Notes under the pieces: generated by a model
What the model was told of the DNA's origin: nothing
The model's database searches: none
Seen by the model: only the letters and a program-made list of their open reading frames with translations
DNA from: Polyangium fumosum
GTDB lineage: Bacteria > Myxococcota_A > Polyangia > Polyangiales > Polyangiaceae
NCBI RefSeq assembly: GCF_005144585.1
Contig: NZ_SSMQ01000017.1
Coordinates: 119,558 to 183,557 of the forward strand
Length of the DNA: 64,000 nt
Reading direction: 5' to 3'
Translations under genes and position numbers: made by a program
Part shown: piece by piece, positions 23,907 to 32,799 of the stretch
Position numbering within the stretch: position 1 is the stretch's first letter
Layout: each line of letters starts with the position of its first letter

Positions 23907-24647
23907 ATGTTCACAGGCCTCGTCGAGACCATCGGGATCCTCCGGCAGAGGGCCGGCAGCCCCGTCGCGCGCGCGTTCATCGAGTGCTCGCTCGGGCCGC
24001 TGGAGCTCGGCGAGTCGATCAGCGTGAACGGCGCGTGCCTGACCGTGGATCGGATCCGAAAGGCCGGGTTCGAGTGCGACATGTCCTCGGAGACGCTCGA
24101 TCGGACGACGCTCGGCGCGCTCGTGGTGGGCGCGCGGGTGCACCTCGAACGAGCGATGAAGCTCGGCGGGCGCATGGGCGGGCACATGGTGCTCGGGCAC
24201 GTGGACGGCATCGGGCGCGTGAGCGAGCGAGCGCCGAGCGGAGACGCGACGCGGCTCGTGGTCGAGGCCGACGGCGGATTGGCGCCGTACCTGGCCGACA
24301 AGGGTTCGGTGGCGATCGACGGCGTGAGCCTGACGATCAACCGGGTGACGGATCAGGGGCAGGGGCGCTCGTCACGGGTCGTGTTCGAGGTCATGCTCGT
24401 GCCGCACACGCTCGGGCGGACGAACCTCGGCAATCTTCGGCCGGGGCAAGCCGTGAATCTTGAAGTCGATGTGCTCGCGCGCTACGTGGCGCGCCAGCTT
24501 TCGATCGCGAGCGGAGCGCGCGCTACGTCTTCGTCGGAAGAGGCGCCGGGGTGGGGAGGAAAGGTCGCAGAAAACGATGAGCACCACCACCACGAATCCA
24601 GGGACGAACGCCTCCTCGCGAAGCTCCGATCGGGGGGATTCCTTTGA
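23907..24647 (+). CDS. ribE: Riboflavin synthase alpha subunit
   Basis: The trimeric enzyme that makes riboflavin from two lumazines. The two lumazine-binding repeats are present (MFTGLVETIGILRQ, SISVNGACLTVDRI; GGHMVLGHVDGIGRV, SVAIDGVSLTINRV), giving a core of about 200 residues. A 45-residue C-terminal extension follows, including a His cluster in ENDEHHHHESRDERLL; it has no counterpart that I know. It is the first gene of a ribE-ribB-ribH cluster. Confidence 0.94.
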   Translation: MFTGLVETIGILRQRAGSPVARAFIECSLGPLELGESISVNGACLTVDRIRKAGFECDMSSETLDRTTLGALVVGARVHLERAMKLGGRMGGHMVLGHVDGIGRVSERAPSGDATRLVVEADGGLAPYLADKGSVAIDGVSLTINRVTDQGQGRSSRVVFEVMLVPHTLGRTNLGNLRPGQAVNLEVDVLARYVARQLSIASGARATSSSEEAPGWGGKVAENDEHHHHESRDERLLAKLRSGGFL

Positions 24648-24696
24648 TGAGCTCGCCACTCCCAACCCACGCGCGAGCGAGAAGGGCGGGGGCACC

Positions 24697-25851
24697 ATGC
24701 CGCATCGACTGACGATCGACTCTGCCGTCCTCAGCCGTGTGAACCGCGCGCTCGACGAGATCCGGAGCGGTCGGATGGTGATCCTCGTCGACGACGAGGA
24801 CCGCGAGAACGAGGGCGACCTCTGCATGGCCGCCGAGCGCGTGTCGCCGGAGGCGATCAACTTCATGGCCAAGCACGGCCGTGGCCTCATCTGCCTGACG
24901 CTCGAAGAGGAGCAGGTCGATAGGCTCGAGCTGCCGATGATGAGCGCCCCGGGGCGCGGCGGTCCGCCCCTCGGGACGGCGTTCACCGTGAGCATCGAGG
25001 CGCGTACGGGCGTGACCACGGGCATCAGCGCGGCCGATCGCGCGAGGACGATCCAGGTCGCGATCCAGCCGGACGCGCGGCCCACCGACCTCGTCACGCC
25101 GGGGCACGTGTTTCCCCTGCGCGCGCGGCGCGGCGGCGTGCTGGTTCGGACGGGACAAACCGAGGGCTCCGTGGATCTCGCCCGGCTCGCGGGGCTCCGC
25201 GCCGCGGGCGTGATCTGCGAGATCATGAACGACGACGGCACGATGGCGCGGATGCCGGACCTCGAGCGGTTCGGCGGGCAGCACGAGCTCGTGATCCTGT
25301 CGGTGGCGGACCTCATCCAGTACCGCCTTCAGACCGAGCGGCTCGTGCGTCGCGTGTCGGAGCGGCAGATCCGGCTCGATCTGACGGGCACGACGTGGAC
25401 GGCGGCGGTCTACGAGATCATCGGTGAAGCACGGCAGTTCCTCGCGCTCGTGAAGGGCACGGTGGACGGCACGAAGCCCACGCTCTGCCGCGTGCACGCG
25501 GGCGCGCTCGTGGCCGACCTCTTCAGCTCGACGCCGTTCGAGGGCGGGTCGAACCTGCGCGAGGCGATCTCGCTGATCGAGAAGGCGGGCGAGGGCGTGG
25601 TGCTCTACATCCCGCCGCGGCTCGATCTCGGGGCCGAGCTCGAAGCGAAGGGCCGCACGACGACGCAAGAGACGCGTGCGCCACAGCAGGCGCTGCGGGA
25701 GTTCGGGCTCGGCGCGCAGGTGCTCGCCGATCTCGGCTGCCAGAAGCTCCGGCTTCTGACGAACAGCCAGACGAAGATCGCGGGGCTCGACGGGTTCGGG
25801 CTCGAGGTGGTCGAGCGCGTGCCGCTCGTGTCGATGCAGGGCGAGGCTTGA
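24697..25851 (+). CDS. ribB: DHBP synthase with degenerate GTP cyclohydrolase II-like domain (RibBX type)
   Basis: The N-terminal domain (about 1-205) is a complete 3,4-dihydroxy-2-butanone-4-phosphate synthase: [71 protein letters not shown]. The C-terminal domain keeps the GTP cyclohydrolase II fold but not its zinc ligands: the usual HSECLTGD and RCDCG blocks read [11 protein letters not shown] and FEGGSN. It is therefore of the RibBX kind, with no expected RibA activity. The ATG at 24697 matches the family start (384 residues); an in-frame ATG at 24577 would overlap ribE. A GTP cyclohydrolase II must lie elsewhere. Confidence 0.9.
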   Translation: MPHRLTIDSAVLSRVNRALDEIRSGRMVILVDDEDRENEGDLCMAAERVSPEAINFMAKHGRGLICLTLEEEQVDRLELPMMSAPGRGGPPLGTAFTVSIEARTGVTTGISAADRARTIQVAIQPDARPTDLVTPGHVFPLRARRGGVLVRTGQTEGSVDLARLAGLRAAGVICEIMNDDGTMARMPDLERFGGQHELVILSVADLIQYRLQTERLVRRVSERQIRLDLTGTTWTAAVYEIIGEARQFLALVKGTVDGTKPTLCRVHAGALVADLFSSTPFEGGSNLREAISLIEKAGEGVVLYIPPRLDLGAELEAKGRTTTQETRAPQQALREFGLGAQVLADLGCQKLRLLTNSQTKIAGLDGFGLEVVERVPLVSMQGEA

Positions 25852-25861
25852 GGAAATTCGG

Positions 25862-26368
25862 ATGAGCACCAACGGAGAGCGCGGCGCTCCGCGCACGGTC
25901 GAGGGCCACCTGGTCGTCCCGTCGGGGGCGAAGTTCGCCCTCGTCGTGAGCCGGTTCAACCACTTCATCGTCGACAGGCTGGTCGAAGGCGCGCTCGACG
26001 CGATCGCGCGGCATGGTGGTTCGACGTCGGACGTGACGATCGTGCGCGTGCCGGGCGCGTGGGAGATCCCCGTCGTCGTCCGCAGGCTCGCGGAGAAGCG
26101 CAGCGTGAGCGCGATCGTGGCGCTCGGCGCGGTGATCCGCGGATCGACGCCGCACTTCGATTACGTCGCGTCCGAGGTGACGAAGGGGATCGCGCAGGTC
26201 TCCTTGCAGACGGGCGTGCCCGTGACGTTCGGCGTCCTGACGACGGACACGATCGAGCAGGCGGTCGAGCGCGCTGGGACGAAGGCTGGCAACAAGGGCT
26301 GGGAGGCCGCCGTGAGCGCGATCGAGATGGTCTCGCTCGCCTCGGCCCTCGACGGCGCCGGGCTCTGA
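25862..26368 (+). CDS. ribH: 6,7-dimethyl-8-ribityllumazine synthase
   Basis: Condenses the butanone phosphate from RibB with the pyrimidine intermediate to give lumazine for RibE. Conserved blocks are visible: [78 protein letters not shown]. At 168 residues it is the normal length with a short N-terminal extension. It starts 10 nt after ribB. Confidence 0.96.
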   Translation: MSTNGERGAPRTVEGHLVVPSGAKFALVVSRFNHFIVDRLVEGALDAIARHGGSTSDVTIVRVPGAWEIPVVVRRLAEKRSVSAIVALGAVIRGSTPHFDYVASEVTKGIAQVSLQTGVPVTFGVLTTDTIEQAVERAGTKAGNKGWEAAVSAIEMVSLASALDGAGL

Positions 26369-26386
26369 ACGAAAGCTCTCGGGACC

Positions 26387-26908
26387 ATGGGCGCTCGGTC
26401 GACCGGCCGCGAGGCCGCGCTGCAAATGTTGTTTGCGCTCGAGCAGGGCACTAGCTCGGCCGAGCGCGTGATCATGCACTACTGGCGTCTGACGCCGGGG
26501 GATCCGGAAGGTCGGGAGTATGCCGACCGGATCGTGCGAGGCGTCGAGAAGGACCTCAAGAAGGTCGACGAGACGATCCGCAAGGCGAGCGTGAACTGGC
26601 GGCTCGAGCGGATGGCGCGGGTCGATCGGAACGTGCTGCGCCTCGGCGCGTGGGAGCTCATGAACGGCGGGGACGTGCCGCGCGCGGTCATCCTCGACGA
26701 GTCCGTGGAGCTCGCCAAGCGCTTCGGCAGCGAGGACTCGTCGGCGTTCGTGAACGGCGTGCTCGATCGGGTCGCCGAGGATCTCGGCCGCGTCGATCGT
26801 GATCGCGCGGCCGCGAGCAAGGCGGCCGCGCCCGGCGGCAAGGGCGGTGGCGGTGGCGGCGGCGGTGGAGGACACCGGCCCGCTAAGCGCGGAGCCAGAC
26901 GACCGTGA
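26387..26908 (+). CDS. nusB: Transcription antitermination factor NusB
   Basis: A 173-residue NusB, which binds rRNA boxA with S10 and prevents premature termination. The all-helical core is complete (RSTGREAALQMLFALEQG, VDRNVLRLGAWELM, RAVILDESVELAKRFGSEDSSAFVNGVLD). A 30-residue Ala/Gly-rich basic tail (after DRDRAAASKAA) extends it and overlaps the 3' end of mutS2 by 26 bp on the other strand. The ribH-nusB order is common in bacteria. Confidence 0.95.
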   Translation: MGARSTGREAALQMLFALEQGTSSAERVIMHYWRLTPGDPEGREYADRIVRGVEKDLKKVDETIRKASVNWRLERMARVDRNVLRLGAWELMNGGDVPRAVILDESVELAKRFGSEDSSAFVNGVLDRVAEDLGRVDRDRAAASKAAAPGGKGGGGGGGGGGHRPAKRGARRP

Positions 26909-29315
26909 CGCCGTCTCCGCCCTCGCGAGGTTCGCCGGGGCGGAGGCGGGAGACGTAGGGGCTCTGGCGCATCGCGTCCCGCACGGCATCGCGCAGGGCG
27001 CCCTTGCCGTGGCCGTGGATCAGGAACGCCACGCGGCGGCCCGCGCCGACGGAGCGATCGAGGAACTGCTCGGCCATGCCGACGGCCTCGTGCGCGCGGA
27101 GGCCGCGGAGATCAACAGTGTTCTCGCTCGTCTGGATGGGGACGTCCGGATCGGCGGCCGCGTCGAGATCGACGCGCTTTTTGCCGCCGCCCGCGCGGGT
27201 TTTTTCGGACGAACCGCCATCCGCCGCGCGCACCTCCGCGATGGACGTGGTGAGCTTGAGGGGACCGGCAGCGACGCGGAGCTGGCCGTTTGCGAGGACC
27301 TCGACGACGTCGGCTTCCGCGCGCAGGCGCGGGACGTAGACGCGTGTGCCGACGCGGATCTCGGCCGGCGCGACGGTTCCGCGGGACAAACCTTCGTCAC
27401 GCCCGGTCGGTTCGAGCTCGCCGAAGGTGCTCGTCTTCTGGGCGACGGCGTCGATCGCGCGGGCCGCGGCGCGCAGGTCCTCGGCCGTGGGCTTGGCCCG
27501 GAGGCGCGCTTGAGCGTCGCGGATGTCTTGCCGCGCCTTGCGGATCGACTCCATCAGCTCGCGGCCGGCCTCGGTGACGAAACGTCGCTCCTCGGCGCGG
27601 AGGCGCGTGAGTTCCTCGTCGAGCGCGCGCTGTTTGTCACGCGCGATCTCGACCTCGCGCTCGGCCGACGTGCGCGCGACTTCGAGCGCGTTTCGCTCGG
27701 CCTGGAGCTTTGCGACCATGTCCTCGAAGCGCACGGCCTCGCGCGAGAGGAAGCGCTCGGCGCGATCGAGCACGGTGCCGGGGATGCCGAAGCGGCGCGC
27801 CACGGCGAGCGCGCTCGACGCGCCGGGGATGCCCATCGAGAGCCGGAACGTCGGGCTCATCGTGGCGATGTCGAAGCCGACGGAGGCGTTCTCGAAGCGC
27901 GGATCGGCGAGCGCGAGCGCTTTGAGGCCCTCGTAGTGCGTCGTCGTCGCCACGGTGCCGCCGCGCGCGCAGAGCGAGTCGAGTACCGCGGACGCGAGCG
28001 CCTCGCCTTCGCGCGGATCGGTTCCGCCTGCCAGTTCGTCGAGCAGGACCAGAGCGCCGGGCCGCGTGTCCGCGAGGATGTGCGCGAGGTTCTGCACGTG
28101 CGCGCTGAACGTGGAGAGGTTCTTGTGCAGGCTCTGATCGTCGCCGACGTCCGTGAGCACGACCTCGAAGACGTCGACGCGCGAGCCCTCGTCGGCCGGC
28201 ACGGGCAGGCCTGCGCGGACGCAAAGCGCGGCGAGGCCGAGCGTCTTCAGCGCCACGGTCTTGCCGCCCGCATTCGGGCCCGAGACGATCATCGCGTGGC
28301 CCGCCGTGATCCCGAGATCACTCGGGACGACGGAGACGCCGTCGAGCGCGAGCAGCGGGTGACGCGCGCCGACGAGGTGGATCGATCCCACGGACGCGGC
28401 CTCGGGCACCTCGGGGAACGTGAAGCGTAGATCCTTCGCGAGGCGCGCGGCCGCGGCGCGCACGTCCGCGTATGCGAGGGCAAAGACGGCGGCCGCGACC
28501 GCGTCGATCTCTTCGCCGATCTTCGCGCTGAGCGCCGCGTAGACGAGCTCCTCTTCGTGCTGCACGAGGGCCTCCACCATCTTCAGGCGGTTGCCCATGT
28601 CGACGACGACACGCGGCTCGACGAAGAGCGTCGCGCCGCTCCCGCTCGTCGCGTGCACGATCCCCGGGAACCGCTCGTGCGCGTCGGCGCGCACGGGCAG
28701 CACGTACCGGCCGTCGCGCTCCGTGTAGTACGTGTCCTGCAGGATGTCCGCGTGCTTGCGCATGATCTCGTCGAGCTTGCGGACGAGGCGATCGCGCAGG
28801 TTGCGCCGCTCGCCGCGGAGCTCGGCGAGGCGCGGCGAGGCGCGATCGGAGAGCGTGCCGTCGGGATCGAAGGAAGAGCTCACCTCGCGCTCGAGCGCGT
28901 CGAGGCCCGGATCGGTCGAGCACGCGCGGAAGAGCAGCGGCAGCCTTTGCTTGCGCGCCGCGAGGAAACGCCGCAGCCGGCCGGCCTCCGCGAGGCAACG
29001 GCCGACGGCGCGCAGCTCCTCGTTCGCGAGCGTCGCGCCGATGCGCGCGCGATCGAGCGCGGCCTCGACCCAGGGCACGTCGGCGGCGGGCAAGGGCTCG
29101 GCCGTGCGATCGAGGTCGACGGCCTCCTTCACCTCGCCGAGCGCGACCCGCACGCCTTCGTGCGTCGAGGCGAACGGGAGATCACGGGCGATGCGCTTGC
29201 CGGCTTCGCTCGCCGCGCGATCGGCGAGCGCCGCGAGCAGCCGATCCCATTCGAGATCGGCGCGCGTTTTGTCGGGACAGGGGTGGGGGAGGGACCGGGC
29301 TTCGGTGCTTTCCAT
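26883..29315 (-). CDS. mutS2: MutS2 family endonuclease/ribosome rescue ATPase
   Basis: An 810-residue MutS2. It has the core and clamp helices, the ATPase with Walker A SGPNAGGKTVALKTLG and Walker B LVLLDELAGGTDP, a long coiled coil (about 510-610), and a C-terminal Smr domain with VDLRGLRAHEA and HGHGKGALRDAVR. The KOW-like segment (IRVGTRVYVPRLRAEADVVE) precedes Smr. The family acts on branched DNA and, in Bacillus, on collided ribosomes. It starts directly at the stop of the upstream sigma-54 regulator (TGA then ATG, no gap) and is thus translationally coupled to it. Confidence 0.94.
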   Translation of the reverse strand: MESTEARSLPHPCPDKTRADLEWDRLLAALADRAASEAGKRIARDLPFASTHEGVRVALGEVKEAVDLDRTAEPLPAADVPWVEAALDRARIGATLANEELRAVGRCLAEAGRLRRFLAARKQRLPLLFRACSTDPGLDALEREVSSSFDPDGTLSDRASPRLAELRGERRNLRDRLVRKLDEIMRKHADILQDTYYTERDGRYVLPVRADAHERFPGIVHATSGSGATLFVEPRVVVDMGNRLKMVEALVQHEEELVYAALSAKIGEEIDAVAAAVFALAYADVRAAAARLAKDLRFTFPEVPEAASVGSIHLVGARHPLLALDGVSVVPSDLGITAGHAMIVSGPNAGGKTVALKTLGLAALCVRAGLPVPADEGSRVDVFEVVLTDVGDDQSLHKNLSTFSAHVQNLAHILADTRPGALVLLDELAGGTDPREGEALASAVLDSLCARGGTVATTTHYEGLKALALADPRFENASVGFDIATMSPTFRLSMGIPGASSALAVARRFGIPGTVLDRAERFLSREAVRFEDMVAKLQAERNALEVARTSAEREVEIARDKQRALDEELTRLRAEERRFVTEAGRELMESIRKARQDIRDAQARLRAKPTAEDLRAAARAIDAVAQKTSTFGELEPTGRDEGLSRGTVAPAEIRVGTRVYVPRLRAEADVVEVLANGQLRVAAGPLKLTTSIAEVRAADGGSSEKTRAGGGKKRVDLDAAADPDVPIQTSENTVDLRGLRAHEAVGMAEQFLDRSVGAGRRVAFLIHGHGKGALRDAVRDAMRQSPYVSRLRPGEPREGGDGVTVVWLRA

Positions 29316-31229
29316 TCAGCCTTCGGAAGGATCCCGCGGCGTGCCGCCCGCGCCGCTCGGCATCGGGTTCTGCTCTTTTTCCAGGTACCGGAAGATGGTG
29401 CGTGGATCGACGCCGAGGTCGCGGGCGGTCTGCGTGCGGTTGCCGTTGTTGCGTTCCAGCACTTCGAGGACGTACCTGCGCTGGAATTCTTCTTTCGCTT
29501 TTTCGAGCGGCAAGATGGCGGTCTCCGCGCCGGGCCCGAGATCGAGATCCTCGGGGCCGAGCAGCGTCTTGTCGCAGAGCACGAGCGCCTTCTTGATGCG
29601 GTTTTCGAGCTGCCGGATGTTCCCGGGCCAGCCGTACTTCTTGACCGCCGCGAGCGCCGCGGGGCTGTAGCCGCGCACCGAGCTGCCGAGCTCGTCTGCG
29701 TACTTCGAGAGCAGCATCTTCGCGATGATGAGCACGTCGTCGCCGCGCTCGCGCAGGGGCGGGAGCCACAGGTTCACGACGTTGAGCCGGTAGTAGAGGT
29801 CTTCGCGGAAGTGGTTCGCGCGGATCTCCTCTTCGAGGTTTCGGTTCGTCGCGGCGACGATGCGGATGTCGACCTTCTCCGGCTTCGAGTCGCCGACGCG
29901 GAAGACGACACGCTCCTGGAGCGCGCGGAGCAGTTTGACCTGCAAGTTCAGCGGCAGCTCGCCGATCTCGTCGAGGAAGAGCGTGCCCTTGTCCGCGACC
30001 TGGAATTTGCCGGGCCGGCTCGCGATGGCGCCGGTGAACGCGCCCTTCACGTGGCCGAAGAGTTCGCTCTCGATGAGGGTCTCCGGAATCGCGCCGCAGT
30101 TGATCGTGACGAACGGCCCGCCCTCGCGGTTCGATCGCCGGTGGATCTCCCGCGCGATGAGCTCCTTGCCCGTCCCGGTCTCGCCCGTGATGAGCACGCT
30201 GATGTCCGTCGCCGCGACCTTCGTGAGCTTGCGGAAGACCTCCAGCATGCTCGGACACGCGCCGATGATCTCGCCGAACTTCTTGTCCTTGAGCTCCGCT
30301 TCGAGCTTCGCCTTGTCGGCCCGTAGCGCGGAGAGGAGCATCGCGTTTTGCAGGATGAGCGACGCTTGCGAGGCGAAGATGCCGAGCAGCTCGAGTTGCG
30401 TGCGATCGAAGAGGTGCTTGACCTTGTCGTTGCCGACGTAGAGCGCGCCGATCACCTCGCCTTGCGAGCGCAGCGGCGCGCACATGACGCTGGAGAGCTT
30501 CATCGCGATGACGCTCTCGCTACGGCCGAACTGCGTGTCCGCGAGCGCGTCCGAGACGATGATCGGGCGGCCCGTGGCGAGGACCTGCCGCGCGATGCTG
30601 TCCGAGATCGAGCCCTGCGCGTCCGTCATCGCCTCGCGCCGCACGTTGCGCGAGGCGCGCACCACGAGCTTGCGCTCTTCGCCCTGGGCCTCGCGCCGCG
30701 CACCCTTGCCCGGATCCGCGGCCTCCTCGGCGCCCTCGACGAGCAGGAGAAAACCCTTGTCCGCGTGCGTCAGCTCGATGATGTCGTCGAGCATCGCTTC
30801 GAGCAGCTCGTCGACGCTGCGCCGGTTGATGAGCTTCTCGCTGAACGCGAAGAGCTTGCGCACGCCCGCGAGCTCCGCGGAGACGCCGGGCGTCGCGGGC
30901 TTCTCGGTCTCGTCGTCGTCGTTCCGCGCCTTCGTGGCCTCGGAGAACATCGAGAAGCCGAGCTCGACGGCGCCGAGCGTGACGCGGTCGCCGTGGACGA
31001 GGCGCGCGCGACGCTTCTTCTTGCCGTTGATCTGGATGTCGCCGTCCCGGTCGAGCTCTTCGAGCACGAAGTCCCGGCCGTCGAAGGAGATCTGCGCGTG
31101 GTGGTCCGCGAGCCCCGTCCCCGCGAGCGCGACGTCGTTTCCGAGCGCCTTGCCGATCGTCGTGACCGGCTTGTGCACGGCATACACCCGAGGCGCGCCG
31201 CGGGCGGCGAAGTACTTCAGTGTCGGCAT
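29316..31229 (-). CDS. FHA-GAF sigma-54-dependent activator
   Basis: A 637-residue enhancer-binding protein: FHA domain (about 1-95), GAF domain (about 110-290), AAA+ domain (about 315-550) and a Fis-type helix-turn-helix (NRTQTARDLGVDPRTIFRYL). Walker A is GETGTGKE, Walker B is GTLFLDEIGELP and the sigma-54 contact loop is GAFTGA, so it should activate RpoN promoters. The FHA phosphopeptide residues are unusual: the GR motif is GK (TTIGKALGND) and the S-x-x-H region reads ADHHAQI. FHA-linked activators are a myxobacterial speciality fed by Ser/Thr kinases. It is coupled to mutS2. Confidence 0.93.
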   Translation of the reverse strand: MPTLKYFAARGAPRVYAVHKPVTTIGKALGNDVALAGTGLADHHAQISFDGRDFVLEELDRDGDIQINGKKKRRARLVHGDRVTLGAVELGFSMFSEATKARNDDDETEKPATPGVSAELAGVRKLFAFSEKLINRRSVDELLEAMLDDIIELTHADKGFLLLVEGAEEAADPGKGARREAQGEERKLVVRASRNVRREAMTDAQGSISDSIARQVLATGRPIIVSDALADTQFGRSESVIAMKLSSVMCAPLRSQGEVIGALYVGNDKVKHLFDRTQLELLGIFASQASLILQNAMLLSALRADKAKLEAELKDKKFGEIIGACPSMLEVFRKLTKVAATDISVLITGETGTGKELIAREIHRRSNREGGPFVTINCGAIPETLIESELFGHVKGAFTGAIASRPGKFQVADKGTLFLDEIGELPLNLQVKLLRALQERVVFRVGDSKPEKVDIRIVAATNRNLEEEIRANHFREDLYYRLNVVNLWLPPLRERGDDVLIIAKMLLSKYADELGSSVRGYSPAALAAVKKYGWPGNIRQLENRIKKALVLCDKTLLGPEDLDLGPGAETAILPLEKAKEEFQRRYVLEVLERNNGNRTQTARDLGVDPRTIFRYLEKEQNPMPSGAGGTPRDPSEG

Positions 31230-31317
31230 GGGGACCCGGAGGATAGCGCTTTTGCCGCGAGCGTCGGCCCTGGCGCGCGCCGTTCGATGTCGGGAGGCTC
31301 GGCTACGTCGCCGTGCG

Positions 31318-32715
31318 TCAGTAAAGCTCGCCGATCAGCGAGATCCCTGCGCCGGGGCCCTGGACCGGCATGATGGAGGGGCCGAGGATGCGCGCGAACT
31401 TGGGGTGATTGCCGATGCCCGGGGTGGGGGCCTGGGCCGTTGCGCTGCTGCTCTCGGGGGCGCCGATCAGCGCGCCGCCGGCCACGCCGAGCAGGGACAG
31501 GACTCCCTGGAAGATCAGGCCGCTGCGCGGATCGGCGTCATCCGAGAGCGCGTAAAACGGATAGACGAGCGCGGAGACCGCGGCGCCCGCGCCGAAGCCG
31601 CCCCACATCCACCCGAGCTGGTTCCACGACGGCGTCCACACGGCAGAGACGCCCGCGGCCGCGGCCATGCCGAGGTTGTAGCCGATCAGGCCGCCGAGGA
31701 AGACGCCGTCGTTGGCCCACGCGCTCCACGATCCGTTGCTGCCGCCGCCGCCGAACGCGCCGCCCGCGATCGATCCCCAGAGCGCCGCCGAGCCGACGAA
31801 CATGCTCGTCTGCGGACGGAACTTGAGGCCGTAATGCGCGAGGTAGCCGCCGACGCCGCCGATGGTCGAGCTGATGACGTGGGCGCGGAAATATTGCTTG
31901 GGGCCCCACTCCTCGCCCGATTTCGCCGTGGTGTACTGGCGTGACCAGATGAGCGCGGCCTCGCCCGAGCCGAGCAGGATGCCGGTGGCGACCGCGGAGG
32001 GGCGGCCCAGGGGCATTTTCGGGCGATCGAGGAAGAACATCGCGGTCGGCGCGGCGGCGCCGAAGAGCGCGGGCGCGATGAGCGCGAGGCCGGGGTTTTC
32101 AGTCTCCGCTTCGAGATCGATCCAGATGCCGGTGGTCACACCCCAGGCGATCGAGGCGCCGTAGAGGTAGCCCATTTCGAGCTTCGTCCGATCCTGCATC
32201 AGCGGGACGGGCATCTGCGCCGGGCACGGAGGGCCGTACGGCTGCTGCACGCAAGGCTGCTGGCCATACGGTTGGCCATATGGTTGCTGCCCATAAGGTT
32301 GCTGCCCATAAGGTTGCTGCCCATAAGGCTGCTGTCCATACGGCTGCTGTCCGTACGGATAAGGCTGGGTTTGCCCGTAGGGGGTCGGCTGCGTGGGCTG
32401 CGTGGGCTGCGTGGGCTGCGTCTGCGTGGGCTGCTGCGGGATGAGTGGCGGCAGGCCGGGGATCGTGGGCAGGCCCGGGAGCGTGGGCTGCTGCGGCGGC
32501 TGCTGCGGCTGGTTCGGATCCGGCTGCGTCGAGGGCTGCTGCGGGATGAGCGGCGGCAAGCCCGGGATCGTGGGCAGCGTCGTCGGCAGCGGGAAGGGCT
32601 GCGGAGGCGGCGCTTGACCGGACGGATCCGGGACCGGGTTCTGCGCCGCGGCCGTCGCAGCGGCGCCAAGGGAAAGGCATGCAGCAAGGAGAGCGAACCA
32701 ACGCGCACGTAGCAT
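31318..32715 (-). CDS. Envelope protein with Pro/Gln repeat region
   Basis: A 465-residue exported protein of unknown function. After a signal peptide (MLRARWFALLAACLSLGAAA) residues about 25-165 are low complexity: two TIPGLPPLIPQQP blocks, TQP repeats and about seven PYGQQ units. The C-terminal 290 residues have alternating hydrophobic stretches rich in Gly and Ala (GLALIAPALFGAAAPTAMF, GVGGYLAHYGL, GGLIGYNLGMAAAAG), suggesting a membrane-embedded domain. It is monocistronic in the gap between the sigma-54 regulator and gpsA. Confidence 0.75.
   Translation of the reverse strand: MLRARWFALLAACLSLGAAATAAAQNPVPDPSGQAPPPQPFPLPTTLPTIPGLPPLIPQQPSTQPDPNQPQQPPQQPTLPGLPTIPGLPPLIPQQPTQTQPTQPTQPTQPTPYGQTQPYPYGQQPYGQQPYGQQPYGQQPYGQQPYGQPYGQQPCVQQPYGPPCPAQMPVPLMQDRTKLEMGYLYGASIAWGVTTGIWIDLEAETENPGLALIAPALFGAAAPTAMFFLDRPKMPLGRPSAVATGILLGSGEAALIWSRQYTTAKSGEEWGPKQYFRAHVISSTIGGVGGYLAHYGLKFRPQTSMFVGSAALWGSIAGGAFGGGGSNGSWSAWANDGVFLGGLIGYNLGMAAAAGVSAVWTPSWNQLGWMWGGFGAGAAVSALVYPFYALSDDADPRSGLIFQGVLSLLGVAGGALIGAPESSSATAQAPTPGIGNHPKFARILGPSIMPVQGPGAGISLIGELY
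32265..32360 (-). repeat. 15-bp tandem repeats encoding PYGQQ
   Basis: About six to seven imperfect copies of a 15-bp unit (forward strand: CCATAAGGTTGCTGC), with third-base changes at the proximal copies. The inner three copies are identical, which points to recent slippage. A shorter period of 9-12 bp (GCGTGGGCTGC, 32393-32420) encodes TQP repeats next to it. Confidence 0.85.
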
Positions 32716-32799
32716 TGCGCCTCCGAGTCTACACCTTTCCGGCTCTCCTGCCTTCTTCTGCGCAAAGCGGACCGTGTCGGCGAGGCGCGATCGGGCGCG

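Noticed and set aside
24577..24696. Earlier ATG (24577) as the start of ribB
   Set aside because: It would overlap the ribE 3' end with a Thr/Ser-rich extension not found in the family; ATG 24697 fits better.
32265..32420. Tandem repeats as a possible CRISPR array
   Set aside because: Units are 9-15 bp, without spacers and in frame with a coding sequence.
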